A DNA stretch of 48,998 nucleotides from Gammaproteobacteria bacterium (GCA_012961165.1 DTZW01000010.1:1-48998); one strand, 5' to 3'. Counted from the stretch's first letter, positions 1 to 8,861 are shown. Notes: generated from the letters alone by a model not told the origin. Made by a program: numbers and translations.

Positions 1-108
1 GAGTGTGGTGTTATTGGTGTTCCTACCTTCGTGATCGGTGAAGATATTTTCTGGGGCCAGGATCGAGTCGATTTTGTGCTCGAACATTTGCAGGAAATAG
101 CATCCTGA
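1..108 (+). CDS. C-terminal end of a DsbA-fold isomerase (2-hydroxychromene-2-carboxylate isomerase-like), partial
   Basis: Frame 1 is open from the window edge to a TGA at 106-108, giving the last 35 residues of a protein. The tail reads GVIGVPTFVIGEDIFWGQDR followed by a short helix. The cis-Pro loop GVPTF and the FWGQDR segment are typical of the DsbA-family 2-hydroxychromene-2-carboxylate isomerase / GST-kappa group. Known members isomerise a glutathione-dependent intermediate of naphthalene-type catabolism, but many homologues have no known substrate. The catalytic N-terminal half is outside the window, so the exact function is inferred. It lies 69 bases upstream of, and in the same direction as, an aromatic-type sigma-54 activator. 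Confidence 0.7.
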   Translation, partial: ECGVIGVPTFVIGEDIFWGQDRVDFVLEHLQEIAS

Positions 109-177
109 CTAGTCTGAGTGGGCCTTTAAATCTTATGGTAAGCTCTGAAATCGCTTTTCAATACGAGAAGCATTAGC

Positions 178-1860
178 GTGGCCGAAGCCGAAGTTAAGCA
201 AAAACTGCAACTGAGGAATGTCGCTTCCGAGATTTCATTTTCCCAGAAAGAGGGCAAGGTCTGGCTGAATGAACAGCGCATCATTCTTTTCTCTCTCGCA
301 GCTCTCGGCAAGTTCCGCCGTGAGGTTTACGACACCATAGGTCCCGAACGCTGCAAAGCGTTCTTCATCAGGCTGGGTTACCAGGTAGGGATTCTCGATG
401 GTGAGCTGGCACGGCAAATGGAAGATGCCGGTGACGAGTATGAACGTTTCATGTTGGGGCCGACCCTGCATGCTTTAAGAGGCATGGTTCTACCAACGAT
501 GCTGGACCTCGATCTTGGTGAAAAAAGCGGAAACTTTTATTGCGATGTCCAGTGGGACAATTCCTATGAAGTAGAAATTTGTCATAGTGATTTTGGCATG
601 ATGGATGAGCCTGCCTGCTGGAACCTGGTCGGTTACGCCAGCGGTTATGCCTCAGTCATGCAACAGCGGGAAATATTCTTTCAGGAAGTAGAGTGCCGAG
701 CCTGTGGTGATGAACGTTGTCGCGTGATCGGTAAGCCAGCTGAGGAGTGGGACAACTACCATCACTATAAGCAATATTATGAGCCGGATGGTCTGCTCGA
801 AGAACTTCGCGAACTACAGTCGCATGTCAACGTTCTGCGAACCAACTGGGAAGATAACGAATCGCTGGCAGATATCATCGGTCAGTCAAAACCCTTCCGC
901 CATGCATTGAACATGGTCAGCAAAGCATCGGGCAGTAAGGTCTCTGTTTTGTTGCTGGGTGAAACCGGAGTTGGCAAAGAAGTGCTGGCGCGGGCACTGC
1001 ATAAATCCAGTGAACGGGCAGACAAACCATTTATCCCCATAAACTGTGCGGCGATCCCACCGGATTTGATTGAGTCTGAATTGTTTGGGGTCGAGAAGGG
1101 TGCCTTCACCGGCGCGGTGCAGGCACGTGCGGGCCGATTTGAGCGAGCGAATAATGGCACAATTTTCCTGGATGAGGTTGTCGAACTGACTCCAAGGGCC
1201 CAGGCATCACTTTTACGTGTTCTGCAAGAACATGAGCTGGAGCGCGTCGGCGACAACAAGGTCCGACAGGTAGATGTCAGAGTCGTGGCAGCGACCAATG
1301 AAGATTTGAGTGTGGCAGTTTCAGAGGGTCGCTTCCGTGCTGATCTCTTCTACCGGCTCAGCGCTTACCCGATTAACATCCCATCACTGCGTCAGCGCAA
1401 GGAAGACATCCCACTCTTTGTGTCTCACTTTCTCGAAAAGTATCAGGCTTTGTACCACAAGAAGGTTCTGGGTATATCAGATAGAGGTATGGAACAACTG
1501 TCCGCCTACCGATGGCCGGGCAACATTAGGGAACTGGAAAATGTTGTCGAACGTGCGCTGATTCTTGCTGAGCCGAATAGCATGATAGGTATAGATGCCA
1601 TATTCCCTGACTATGTCGCTCAGGATGACCCCGATGGCAACAGTGTGGCTGGAATTCAAGCCGTGGATCTTGGCAGTGGTGGCGACGAAATGCTCGAAAG
1701 CTTATTGGATGAAGGTTTCAGTCTCGAATCCTTTGAAAGGGGTTTGATTGAGAAGGCGCTGGAAAAGGCTGGTGGCAATGTTTCAAAGGCCGCCAGGCTC
1801 ATTGGTATGACTCGACCTGCATTTTCCTATCGACTCAAAAAAATGCAGGAACATAGCTAA
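178..1860 (+). CDS. XylR/DmpR-type sigma-54-dependent transcriptional activator
   Basis: This is a 560-residue three-domain activator. Residues about 18-120 match the XylR N-terminal effector domain (KVWLNEQRIILFSL), and 130-190 match the V4R region with the Cys cluster ECRACGDERC. The AAA+ domain follows, with Walker A GETGVGKE at 261-268, the sigma-54 contact loop GAFTGA at 308-313 and Walker B GTIFLDEVVEL at 327-337. The VxEL variant is shared with XylR/DmpR rather than NtrC. A Fis-type helix-turn-helix ends the protein (about 520-558, NVSKAARLIGMT). Known relatives bind phenols or alkylbenzenes directly and activate RpoN promoters. The effector and target here are unknown. The GTG start is the first possible start after an in-frame stop at 139-141 and has a weak GAGAAG upstream. 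Confidence 0.9.
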   Translation: MAEAEVKQKLQLRNVASEISFSQKEGKVWLNEQRIILFSLAALGKFRREVYDTIGPERCKAFFIRLGYQVGILDGELARQMEDAGDEYERFMLGPTLHALRGMVLPTMLDLDLGEKSGNFYCDVQWDNSYEVEICHSDFGMMDEPACWNLVGYASGYASVMQQREIFFQEVECRACGDERCRVIGKPAEEWDNYHHYKQYYEPDGLLEELRELQSHVNVLRTNWEDNESLADIIGQSKPFRHALNMVSKASGSKVSVLLLGETGVGKEVLARALHKSSERADKPFIPINCAAIPPDLIESELFGVEKGAFTGAVQARAGRFERANNGTIFLDEVVELTPRAQASLLRVLQEHELERVGDNKVRQVDVRVVAATNEDLSVAVSEGRFRADLFYRLSAYPINIPSLRQRKEDIPLFVSHFLEKYQALYHKKVLGISDRGMEQLSAYRWPGNIRELENVVERALILAEPNSMIGIDAIFPDYVAQDDPDGNSVAGIQAVDLGSGGDEMLESLLDEGFSLESFERGLIEKALEKAGGNVSKAARLIGMTRPAFSYRLKKMQEHS

Positions 1861-1926
1861 CGCCAGCATTCATCACAGCTGTTTTTCACAGGTATGATGC
1901 TGACTGCTCGTGTAGTTGATTCCGGC

Positions 1927-2124
1927 ATGACCCAATCCTCATTCAAAGAACTAGAGATCCTGATCGATCAGTGCATGATCGCCAATCACTTTTGCCTGCG
2001 CCGTGATATCCACAAGAAGAACCAACGCTCCCGGGTTGGTGCTTCGATCCAGAAGCCCTGCTAACTGGCAGGCAAGCGGAAATCCAGTGTACCTGTCGTT
2101 ACCTATCCGGAAGCATTGATATAG
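1927..2124 (+). pseudogene. hrpA: Decayed N-terminal remnant of ATP-dependent RNA helicase HrpA
   Basis: One frame starting at ATG 1927 reads FKELEILIDQCMIANHFCLR and then an RRDIHKKNQ segment, matching the HrpA N-terminus (ID-CMLAD-HRLRR pattern). A TAA interrupts it at 2062-2064. The same frame resumes as LAGKRKSSVPVVTYPEAL, the HrpA stretch just before the helicase core (VTYP-LPVS), and ends at TAG 2122-2124. No Walker A or later helicase motif follows, so roughly 95% of the gene is missing. Downstream to 2303 I see no gene, only a short CGDT-like reading that may or may not derive from the CGETG motif. The identification rests on remembered family sequence and was not aligned. Confidence 0.5.
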
Positions 2125-2303
2125 CGCTATGTCCTATATGCGGCGATACCATCCGTGTCATCGCTGACATCATTGATCCAGATGTCATCCGGACCTGACC
2201 ATTCTTTGAAAAATGTGGTTTATATCACCCACCCTCAGGGCTGTAGAGCCTTTTCTGATTACCGTATACTGCCCGATTGACACTGAAGTTTCCCGGGGAA
2301 CCC

Positions 2304-3380
2304 ATGGCTTCGAACGATGATGATCTGCTCGCCGGCATAACTGAGCTTGCCCCCCGGTTGCTCACCACGATGGAAGCCTTTGAACAAGTGCAGCGAAATA
2401 TGCACCCCTCACGCCTCGACCAGCTGGCGGAATTCATCTCCCCTTTTGCTGCTGACCTAACCCAGGCATTTGATACCTTCCAGGCACTCGCCTTCCCGGA
2501 GCACATCGCAAAGTTCGGCCAGCATCTTACTGAAGCCACGACTTATAGTCTGCGCGCATGTGATGGAATCATAAACTCCGGCGGCGATACCTTAGCGGCG
2601 ATGAAGGCCATGCGCGCACAGGCCCGCGCCCAGGAGAAACTCTACCCAACAGCCAACATCCTGACACCTATCAGCCAATACTTTCTGGAACTGCCACAAC
2701 GAGATGACCAGGGGCTTCTGGAGAAGCTCAACGTAGATCGACCCGGCGAAAAGGTCGGGATTCTGAATGCCGATAACGAACGGGATACGCGTGGTGGTTT
2801 CAGTTTGTACATTCCGGAGTATCTGGATAGTTCGCAACCTGCACCGCTTGTCATCGCCCTGCATGGTGGAACAGGTCATGGCCGTGACTTTATGTGGTCC
2901 TGGTTACGCGAAGCCCGTACGCGCGGTTTCATGTTGCTTTCCCCCACCTCACAGCAAGATACCTGGTCACTGATGGGCGAAGAACTCGATCTACCTGTTT
3001 TGTTACGCATGGTTGAATTTGTCGCCAAAGACTTCGCCCTGGATCGACAGCATATCCTGCTGACAGGAATGTCTGATGGCGGAACTTATACCTTGCTCGC
3101 AGGATTACAGGAAGAAAGCCCGTTTACGCATCTGGCACCTTTTTCAGGCGTGCTGCATCCAGAGATCTCTATGAACGGCAATATCAAATACGCCAGAGAC
3201 AGGAATATCTACCTGGTTCACGGTACCCATGACTGGATGTTTCCCATCGAAACCGCCTATATGGCACAGGCTGAACTTGAAGCCGCTGGGGCGAACCTGA
3301 CATTCAGACCCATAGAGGAACTGTCTCACACTTATGCAAGAACAGAGAACCCCGCAGTGCTGGACTGGTTTCTAGGCTGA
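2304..3380 (+). CDS. Alpha/beta-hydrolase (phospholipase/carboxylesterase or PHB-depolymerase-like)
   Basis: This is a 358-residue protein. An N-terminal helical region of about 150 residues with no recognised domain precedes a serine-hydrolase core. The core has the oxyanion-hole segment LHGGTGHG at 187-194, nucleophile motif GMSDGG (Ser257), an acid in GTHDW (Asp310) and a histidine in LSHTY (His342). This order and spacing fit the esterase D / LpqC / carboxylesterase group. No signal peptide is visible, so it is probably cytoplasmic and its substrate is unknown. I chose ATG 2304 (GGGGAA just upstream) over a TTG nine codons earlier. Its last 9 bases overlap the end of the convergent hydrolase gene. 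Confidence 0.75.
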   Translation: MASNDDDLLAGITELAPRLLTTMEAFEQVQRNMHPSRLDQLAEFISPFAADLTQAFDTFQALAFPEHIAKFGQHLTEATTYSLRACDGIINSGGDTLAAMKAMRAQARAQEKLYPTANILTPISQYFLELPQRDDQGLLEKLNVDRPGEKVGILNADNERDTRGGFSLYIPEYLDSSQPAPLVIALHGGTGHGRDFMWSWLREARTRGFMLLSPTSQQDTWSLMGEELDLPVLLRMVEFVAKDFALDRQHILLTGMSDGGTYTLLAGLQEESPFTHLAPFSGVLHPEISMNGNIKYARDRNIYLVHGTHDWMFPIETAYMAQAELEAAGANLTFRPIEELSHTYARTENPAVLDWFLG

Positions 3381-4253
3381 CGCCAGAAACTCTCGCGTGA
3401 TCATTAGGAACTCATCCAGCTGGTCATGGTGTAACCAGTGGCCCGCATCATTAATCTGGACCTGTTGCGCGTTCTGGAAATAAGGCAGCGGATCCTCGCG
3501 GCTCTCCTGTGCAAACCATGACTCCGATCCGCTCACCAACAGCACCGGCTTATCTATGCGAGACCAGAGTTCCCGAGACTGCTCAAGGTTGACCCCAAAC
3601 GGGTTCATCACGTGGGTGTAGTTATCAAATTTCCAACTGTATGAGCCATCTTCATTCTGGTTACTCCCATGAATGGTCAGGTGGCGCGCCTGGTCTTCAC
3701 GCAGGTGGCTATTTGCTTCATGCATTCTTGTGTACGCATCTTCTAATGTATCGTAACGCTTGGGTTGGCGACCCGAGGCCTTCCTGGTGTGGTCAATCCA
3801 TTCGCGCATTCGCTCGTGAACCGGGCGCTGCTCTATTTCAGCGGGAGGGCCACCAGTGCCTTCAATGACCACCATTTTTTTAACATTCTCTGGATAAACC
3901 CCTGCATACCTGAGTGCCACACTGCCACCCAGTGAATGAGCGATGATGGTTACCGGTGCCAGCTCTTGTTGATGGATCAATTGCGCAAGATCGTAGACGT
4001 ACTCACTGTGGCTATATGCCGCGCCATAAACCCAGGCAGAATCCCCATGGCCCCTGAAATCCGGTGCAATGATGTGGTATTCATCCCTGAGAGCCTGGGC
4101 GACCCAATCCCAGTTATGGCAGTGATCCCGATTTCCATGGACCAGCAGCATTGGCGGAGCGCCAGCATTTCCCCAATCCAGGTAGTGCAATCTCATGCGC
4201 TGCGAAAAGTAAGTATGAGACGTCGGGCTGGCTTTGGCGCTCTCTGGATCCAT
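3372..4253 (-). CDS. Alpha/beta-fold hydrolase
   Basis: A 293-residue hydrolase of the classic short alpha/beta fold. It has the oxyanion segment LLVHGNRDHCHNW at 37-49, the FRGHGDS strand-4 loop, nucleophile elbow AHSLGG (Ser107) and a C-terminal histidine in DAGHWLHHDQ. The usual acid position reads SGSESW, so a Glu may act as the acid. Relatives include epoxide hydrolases, haloalkane dehalogenase-like enzymes and meta-cleavage hydrolases, and the sequence does not single one out. I chose the ATG preceded by AAGGAAA at good spacing; an ATG six codons upstream (4271) is possible. An extended -10 promoter lies about 45 bases upstream. Confidence 0.8.
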   Translation of the reverse strand: MDPESAKASPTSHTYFSQRMRLHYLDWGNAGAPPMLLVHGNRDHCHNWDWVAQALRDEYHIIAPDFRGHGDSAWVYGAAYSHSEYVYDLAQLIHQQELAPVTIIAHSLGGSVALRYAGVYPENVKKMVVIEGTGGPPAEIEQRPVHERMREWIDHTRKASGRQPKRYDTLEDAYTRMHEANSHLREDQARHLTIHGSNQNEDGSYSWKFDNYTHVMNPFGVNLEQSRELWSRIDKPVLLVSGSESWFAQESREDPLPYFQNAQQVQINDAGHWLHHDQLDEFLMITREFLASA

Positions 4254-4296
4254 AGGGAGTTTCCTTTGCATTGTTCACTAAATCTGTGGGGCGCGG

Positions 4297-4305
4297 AGTA
4301 TAGCA
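4297..4305 (-). promoter_or_regulatory. Extended -10 promoter for the leftward hydrolase
   Basis: On the minus strand the sequence reads TGC-TATACT, an extended -10 element with a five-of-six match to TATAAT. No good -35 is present, as is usual for this class. Transcription would start near 4290 and give a leader of about 37 bases to the start at 4253. Confidence 0.4.
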
Positions 4306-4322
4306 TCGTGTCGCTTTTAGGC

Positions 4323-4331
4323 TGCTACAAT
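4323..4331 (+). promoter_or_regulatory. Extended -10 promoter reading right, toward the broken small gene
   Basis: On the plus strand TGC-TACAAT forms an extended -10 element (five of six matches). It is back to back with the leftward promoter at 4297-4305. Initiation near 4338 would place an ATG at 4372 about 34 bases downstream. Confidence 0.35.
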
Positions 4332-4371
4332 CGTGGTGATATCAGGAACCCGGTGATTTAGAAAAAACAAA

Positions 4372-4718
4372 ATGTCTGTAACAGCACGACAGCTAGTCAA
4401 TCTATTCCGGAAGTTATCGCCAATAATAAAGGCGAATGGGTTATTTCTAACTGGTGAAGACTGGTCTCGCTGATCATCTCAGCAGAGCTTCTGGAAAACC
4501 CTTCCGCGCCATGGGGTCACGTTAAATTCAGCCTATTGACCAGCCTTGACCTGCTGATCGATGCGACCATCGACTGGGCATCAACTAAAGCGCGGGCGGC
4601 AGAAAAACTGTTTGCAGCGGTCACCATCGTCATCGACGCACTGCACAGCGGTACTGGGCACTGGGCACCGGGCACCGGGCACAAAAAGTCCATCCAGAAC
4701 AGCTTAGCGTTACACTAA
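4372..4718 (+). pseudogene. Possible small gene of unknown function, broken by a frameshift
   Basis: An ATG at 4372 opens 33 codons (MSVTARQLVNLFRKLSP and on) ending in GEDWSR and TGA 4471-4473. A second frame, open from 4458, continues with coding-like sequence (LVSLIISAELLENPSAPWG, then LLTSLDLLIDATIDWASTKA) to TAA 4716-4718. Joined by one frameshift near 4458-4473 they give about 95 residues plus a tail encoded by a heptamer repeat (GTGHWAPGTGHK). I do not recognise the protein. The promoter-like element upstream and the helical, Ala/Leu-rich second half support a former gene; the lack of a clear ribosome binding site argues against. The rest of 4254-4714 holds only the promoters and the repeat. 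Confidence 0.3.
4653..4682. repeat. Heptamer tandem repeat (ACTGGGC/ACCGGGC, 4 copies)
   Basis: ACTGGGC occurs twice and ACCGGGC twice in succession, followed by AC. It lies about 33 bases beyond the stop codon of the leftward acyl-CoA dehydrogenase gene, inside the tail of the possible broken gene above. Confidence 0.85.
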
Positions 4719-5896
4719 TCCGGCAGTCCAAGTACCCTCTTGGCGATAATGTTTAACTGCACTTCGGAAGTACCACCTTCAATCGAGTTAGCTTTGGTTC
4801 GCAGCCACGCGCGAGTTTGCGTTAATTCATCCGTGTCAAAGCCTTCACCTTCCCAGCCGAGCATCTGTGAACCCATCGCTGTTAACATTAGCTCATAACG
4901 TTTCTTGTTTTGCTCTGTGCCGTACAACTTGAACATCGACGACACATAGCTGGGCGCCGTTGTGGACTGGCTCTCTTCAACGTTACGCTTCACCGTCAGG
5001 CCAAATACACGATCATCCATCGCGTGGGAAATAACGTCATTGCGTAAACTGGTATCAGCAATTCTTCCCGCGTTGACACCAATATACTGTTTCGCAACCT
5101 GGGCAACAGAAAGACTCTTCTGACCACCCCCACTACCACCACCTATCATGGTTCTTTCGTATTGAAGAAGCCGTTTCGCCACAGTCCAACCATCGTTGAC
5201 CTGACCTATGACGTTTTTACGCGATGCACGCGCGTCCTCAAAAAACGTCTCACAAAAGGGCGAAAGCCCACTGATCAGCTTGATAGGTTTCACCGTGACA
5301 CCAGGCTGGTCCATCGTAAACAGGACGAAGGTAATGCCACTGTGTTTGGGCGCACTGGTGTCCGTACGCACCAGGCAGAATATCCAATCGGCATTATCCG
5401 CACCGGAGGTCCATACCTTCTGTCCATTAATCACATACTCATCACCGTCGACTACCGCGCGAGTTTGAAGGCTCGCCAGATCGGAACCGGAATTTGGCTC
5501 ACTATAGCCCTGGCACCACCAGATTGAACCGTCTGCAATGCTCGGCAGGTGCTCTGCTTTCTGCTCATCGGTCCCGTATTCCAGTAACGCAGGCCCGATC
5601 ATTGACAGACCCATGCCGACCAGGGCTGGACGGGCGTTAATGCGCGACATTTCCTGCCGCAAAACCTGACTTTCTGCCGCAGACAGGCCTGCCCCCCCGT
5701 ATTCGGTAGGCCAGATTGGGGCAGTAAAACCACGCGCTGCACACCGGTCCATCCAGGTCTTTGTTTCAGGATTCCGGTACTTGATCCGGGTACCGCCACC
5801 AGGCATTTCATTGGCTGGCATTGGCGTTCGTATGGACTCCGGGCAGTTCTCTTCGAGCCAGTTTCGGGTCTCTTCTCTAAATTTTTCTAACGACAT
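4715..5896 (-). CDS. Acyl-CoA dehydrogenase
   Basis: A 393-residue flavoprotein of the acyl-CoA dehydrogenase family, which oxidises acyl-CoA thioesters to 2-enoyl-CoA and passes electrons to ETF. Visible hallmarks are the mid-domain CQGYSEPNSGSDLASLQTRA, the beta-domain GQKVWTSGADNADW and the C-terminal GGTSEVQLNIIAKRVLGLP. The fold is complete in length. The N-terminal WLEENCPESIRTPMP resembles the FadE-like group used for branched or steroid side chains, but the substrate cannot be read from sequence. The annotated start is ATG with AGG nine bases upstream; a TTG six codons earlier is less likely. It is the last gene of a leftward unit, 39 bases after the metallophosphoesterase. Confidence 0.9.
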   Translation of the reverse strand: MSLEKFREETRNWLEENCPESIRTPMPANEMPGGGTRIKYRNPETKTWMDRCAARGFTAPIWPTEYGGAGLSAAESQVLRQEMSRINARPALVGMGLSMIGPALLEYGTDEQKAEHLPSIADGSIWWCQGYSEPNSGSDLASLQTRAVVDGDEYVINGQKVWTSGADNADWIFCLVRTDTSAPKHSGITFVLFTMDQPGVTVKPIKLISGLSPFCETFFEDARASRKNVIGQVNDGWTVAKRLLQYERTMIGGGSGGGQKSLSVAQVAKQYIGVNAGRIADTSLRNDVISHAMDDRVFGLTVKRNVEESQSTTAPSYVSSMFKLYGTEQNKKRYELMLTAMGSQMLGWEGEGFDTDELTQTRAWLRTKANSIEGGTSEVQLNIIAKRVLGLPD

Positions 5897-5935
5897 TCTT
5901 AACCTATCATCCAAACTTTCAATTTTAACATTGCC

Positions 5936-7042
5936 TTATTGACTCGCTATTGCTCCGATTTCAAACAAGGTGATTTCTGATCTTGTTCCAACCCGCATTA
6001 CGGGCCCCCAGGTACCTGTACCCTGGGACACATACAATCTTGACCTGCCGAACTGATACATTCCGGCAACACGATCAAAGACACGATTTACAACCAAATT
6101 AAATGGAAATATCTGACCATTGTGAGTGTGACCGCTGATCATCAGATCAACGCCTGAAGCTTCAGCAGCTTCGAGTCCATGAGGGCGATGGTACAGTAAA
6201 ATACCGAAAGCCTGTCTATCAACTTCCATTTTGACGAGCTCTTGTTCAACCTGATGCGCATCATCACGATCATCAATACCCAAAACCTGAACATCCTCTC
6301 GATGATGGATGGCATTGGTACGAAGTACGTTTACACCCAGTGCGCGCATCGTCGCCAGGATCCCATCCAGGTCCTCGTATCGCTCATGGTTACCAATGGT
6401 AAAATAAATTGGGCACTCCAGAGTACGAAGCACCGCTAACTCTTCTTCAGCCACTCCGCTAGCATCAATAAAATCGCCCGTAATGCAAAGAAACTCAGGC
6501 TGCAATGCCTGCACCTTGCGGATCACTTGCTCGAGAAACGCTTTGCTGCGCGAACCAATGTGTACGTCAGTAATCTGCACAAACCGCAAAGGACCTGTTA
6601 AGAGGCTGGATTCAAAAGTGACTTTCTTAACCACGGTGATAAGCGCAAACAGGATACCTACCAAAGAAATAGTTATGGATATTCCGAGTACTGTCACCGC
6701 CGCAGACCAAACATCGACCAGGCCCAGCAGTACTGCAATTTCGAAAACCAGCAGAATCATCAACAAAATTGGACTCAGGCCAAGCAAAAAGTCCGCGACA
6801 TGCCGCAAGCCCCTGGCAAGCGGCCACTTGACATCTCGCAGCAGCCAGCGACTGACTACCTGGCTTGATGCGATCGGAATAAGCAGTAAGGCGGTTACCA
6901 GCGGGCTTAGATTAAGCCAATCACACAACCGAAGTACCGGATAAACAAATAGGGGGATATGCACAGCCAGGAAAATCGCAATAAAGGCGCGCAGTCCCGA
7001 CGGTCTTTTCTGAAGGTTGTTTGTTGTATCAGCAGAACTCAT
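5936..7042 (-). CDS. Membrane-anchored metallophosphoesterase (YkuE/YaeI-like)
   Basis: A 368-residue protein with about four hydrophobic segments in residues 18-140 and a calcineurin-type phosphoesterase domain from about 152. The metal-binding motifs appear in order: TDVHIG (Asp159, His161), TGDFID (Asp190), GNHE (217-220), a lone histidine in LLYHRPHG and GHTHNGQ. Known relatives cleave phosphodiester or pyrophosphate bonds, for example in UDP-diacylglucosamine; the actual substrate here is unknown. Its ATG overlaps the stop of the antiporter gene by four bases (ATGA), so the two are translationally coupled. Confidence 0.85.
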   Translation of the reverse strand: MSSADTTNNLQKRPSGLRAFIAIFLAVHIPLFVYPVLRLCDWLNLSPLVTALLLIPIASSQVVSRWLLRDVKWPLARGLRHVADFLLGLSPILLMILLVFEIAVLLGLVDVWSAAVTVLGISITISLVGILFALITVVKKVTFESSLLTGPLRFVQITDVHIGSRSKAFLEQVIRKVQALQPEFLCITGDFIDASGVAEEELAVLRTLECPIYFTIGNHERYEDLDGILATMRALGVNVLRTNAIHHREDVQVLGIDDRDDAHQVEQELVKMEVDRQAFGILLYHRPHGLEAAEASGVDLMISGHTHNGQIFPFNLVVNRVFDRVAGMYQFGRSRLYVSQGTGTWGPVMRVGTRSEITLFEIGAIASQ

Positions 7043-8853
7043 TCGACCTCATTGTCATCAACCAGACTGATGACTTTCCAACCCGCATCGGGTCGCCAGT
7101 CGTCAGCATCTGTTACCAGACGTAACCGATCAGAAGTATCTATCGCAAACAGGATCACCGCCTTATCGGCATATTTTCCCAAATACTGTTCCAACCCAAA
7201 TTCCACCGTTAACCCTGTTTCCTTGGTCACCCAATTGTCACGAAGGTGTCCTAACACCTGATTATGCGTCACGTCCTCTCCAAACAGGTGTTTACCCCGC
7301 AGGCGCTTGCCGATTCGGTGCTTACCATTTTGTTTACCTTCCGCAGAAGTCGGCAGTTCATAGAGATGCTCAGACCCAAACTCTCGCCTGTAATGCATTG
7401 CGGTCAGTACATCAAAGTTTGCGCGACCGGACAGACTGATCAAATTTCCAATACCTGACAAGTCAAGGTATCGATCCGCATGGTCTGAGATGGGATTTCC
7501 AAAATAAGTTTCGATTCCGTCCATACGAGCCTGACTGATGTGATCCCAATCGCTATCAGCGATAACCACCCTCACGTCATTTACTGCCAGCGTTTGGGCA
7601 ATCATTCTGCCAACCCTTCCGCCGCCAATAATCAGATATCCCGAAGGTGCCGGGTCACGAACACCGAGAAAACCTGCGAGCGGTTTTGCCGTCACGCTTT
7701 GCAGCACAACAGTGCTGATGATCACCAGAAAGGCAAGCGGTACTAACAGGTTCGCGCCAGGCGCACCTTCCTGCTCTAATCTCAGGGCAAAAATCGCCGC
7801 AACCGCAGCACATACGATTCCCCGCGGCCCTATCCAGGCGATAATAGTTTTCTCGCTAAGACTTAAATCACTGCCGATGGATGAAACAAATACCGAAATA
7901 GGTCTAGCGATCAAAATGATGCCCGCTACCACGAGCATCGAGGTCCAACCTACAGCGACAAAGCCGGCAAGGTCTATTCGCGCTGCCAGGACAATAAACA
8001 AACCGCTGATAAGGAGCAGTGACAGGCTCTCTTTAAAGTCCAGTATGTCATCGACATCAACACCACGTTGGTTCGCAACGATCATGCCAAATATCGTGAC
8101 GGCAAGCAGCCCGGACTCGTGCAACATTGTTTCGGACAGCGCAAAGGCAACGAACACCATCAACAAAGTAAAAGGGCTGCGCAGATATTCAGGCAACCAA
8201 TGCTTTCGCAGGATATGGGACAAGCCGAACCCAAAGATGATGCCTACGCCCGCGCCGATACCAACAACCTTCAGAAACAGCGCCAGGATATCTATAAAGA
8301 CGTCGGAACTCTGGGAAGCGATATAAAAGTCAAATGCGAGTACGGCCAACAAAGCCCCGATGGGGTCTATGATAATTCCCTCCCATCGCAGGATATCGGC
8401 AACCCGCTTCACAGGCCGCACCGTGCGTAACATCGGGACAATAACCGTCGGTCCGGTCACCACCACCATAGCGCCAAAGAGAAATGCCATGTCATAGTCG
8501 AAGCCGATCGCCAGGTGTGCAATCACGCTGGTAATCACCCAGGTTATCAGCGCACCAACAGTTACCAGGTTTCTAACCGTCGAGCCAATTTCCTTCAACT
8601 CTGACAGCTTTAGCGTAAGTGCGCCTTCAAAAAGAATAACGGCAACTGACAAGGAAATAATCGGAAACAGCAGATCACCGAACAAGGCATCCGGGTCCAG
8701 TAACCCGGCCACGGGACCGACCAGAATACCAAAAATCAACAGGAACAGAATGGCTGGCAACCTGACTCGCCAGGCTGCCCATTGAGCCACTGCCGCGAGT
8801 AAACCGATCCCGGCAAGGGCAAGCAAAGGAGAAATACCAGGGCTTTCAATCAC
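7039..8853 (-). CDS. CPA1-type cation:proton antiporter with C-terminal TrkA-N domain
   Basis: A 604-residue protein. Residues 1-395 form about 12 hydrophobic segments with the CPA1 ion-site region EGIIIDPIGA (Asp163) and the unwound-helix motif VVTGPTVIVP. A Rossmann TrkA-N domain begins near 404 (YLIIGGGRVGRMIA, then VVIADSDWDHI), which in relatives binds NAD(H) or another nucleotide and gates the channel. Residues 480-604 are a cytoplasmic regulatory tail. It likely exchanges Na+ or K+ for H+ across the inner membrane; the ion is not determinable here. The start is a GTG with AAGG upstream. It is coupled to the metallophosphoesterase downstream and lies 8 bases after an acyl-CoA dehydrogenase. 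Confidence 0.88.
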   Translation of the reverse strand: MIESPGISPLLALAGIGLLAAVAQWAAWRVRLPAILFLLIFGILVGPVAGLLDPDALFGDLLFPIISLSVAVILFEGALTLKLSELKEIGSTVRNLVTVGALITWVITSVIAHLAIGFDYDMAFLFGAMVVVTGPTVIVPMLRTVRPVKRVADILRWEGIIIDPIGALLAVLAFDFYIASQSSDVFIDILALFLKVVGIGAGVGIIFGFGLSHILRKHWLPEYLRSPFTLLMVFVAFALSETMLHESGLLAVTIFGMIVANQRGVDVDDILDFKESLSLLLISGLFIVLAARIDLAGFVAVGWTSMLVVAGIILIARPISVFVSSIGSDLSLSEKTIIAWIGPRGIVCAAVAAIFALRLEQEGAPGANLLVPLAFLVIISTVVLQSVTAKPLAGFLGVRDPAPSGYLIIGGGRVGRMIAQTLAVNDVRVVIADSDWDHISQARMDGIETYFGNPISDHADRYLDLSGIGNLISLSGRANFDVLTAMHYRREFGSEHLYELPTSAEGKQNGKHRIGKRLRGKHLFGEDVTHNQVLGHLRDNWVTKETGLTVEFGLEQYLGKYADKAVILFAIDTSDRLRLVTDADDWRPDAGWKVISLVDDNEVE

Positions 8854-8861
8854 AACAAAAA

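Noticed and set aside
882-1298. Leftward 138-codon open frame inside the sigma-54 activator gene
   Set aside because: It is antisense to the conserved AAA+ domain, Ser/Thr-rich and without a ribosome binding site.
7712-8326. Rightward 204-codon open frame opposite the antiporter gene
   Set aside because: Composition (many Lys, Thr, Met, Pro) is that of an antisense frame to membrane helices; the antiporter reading has clear family motifs.
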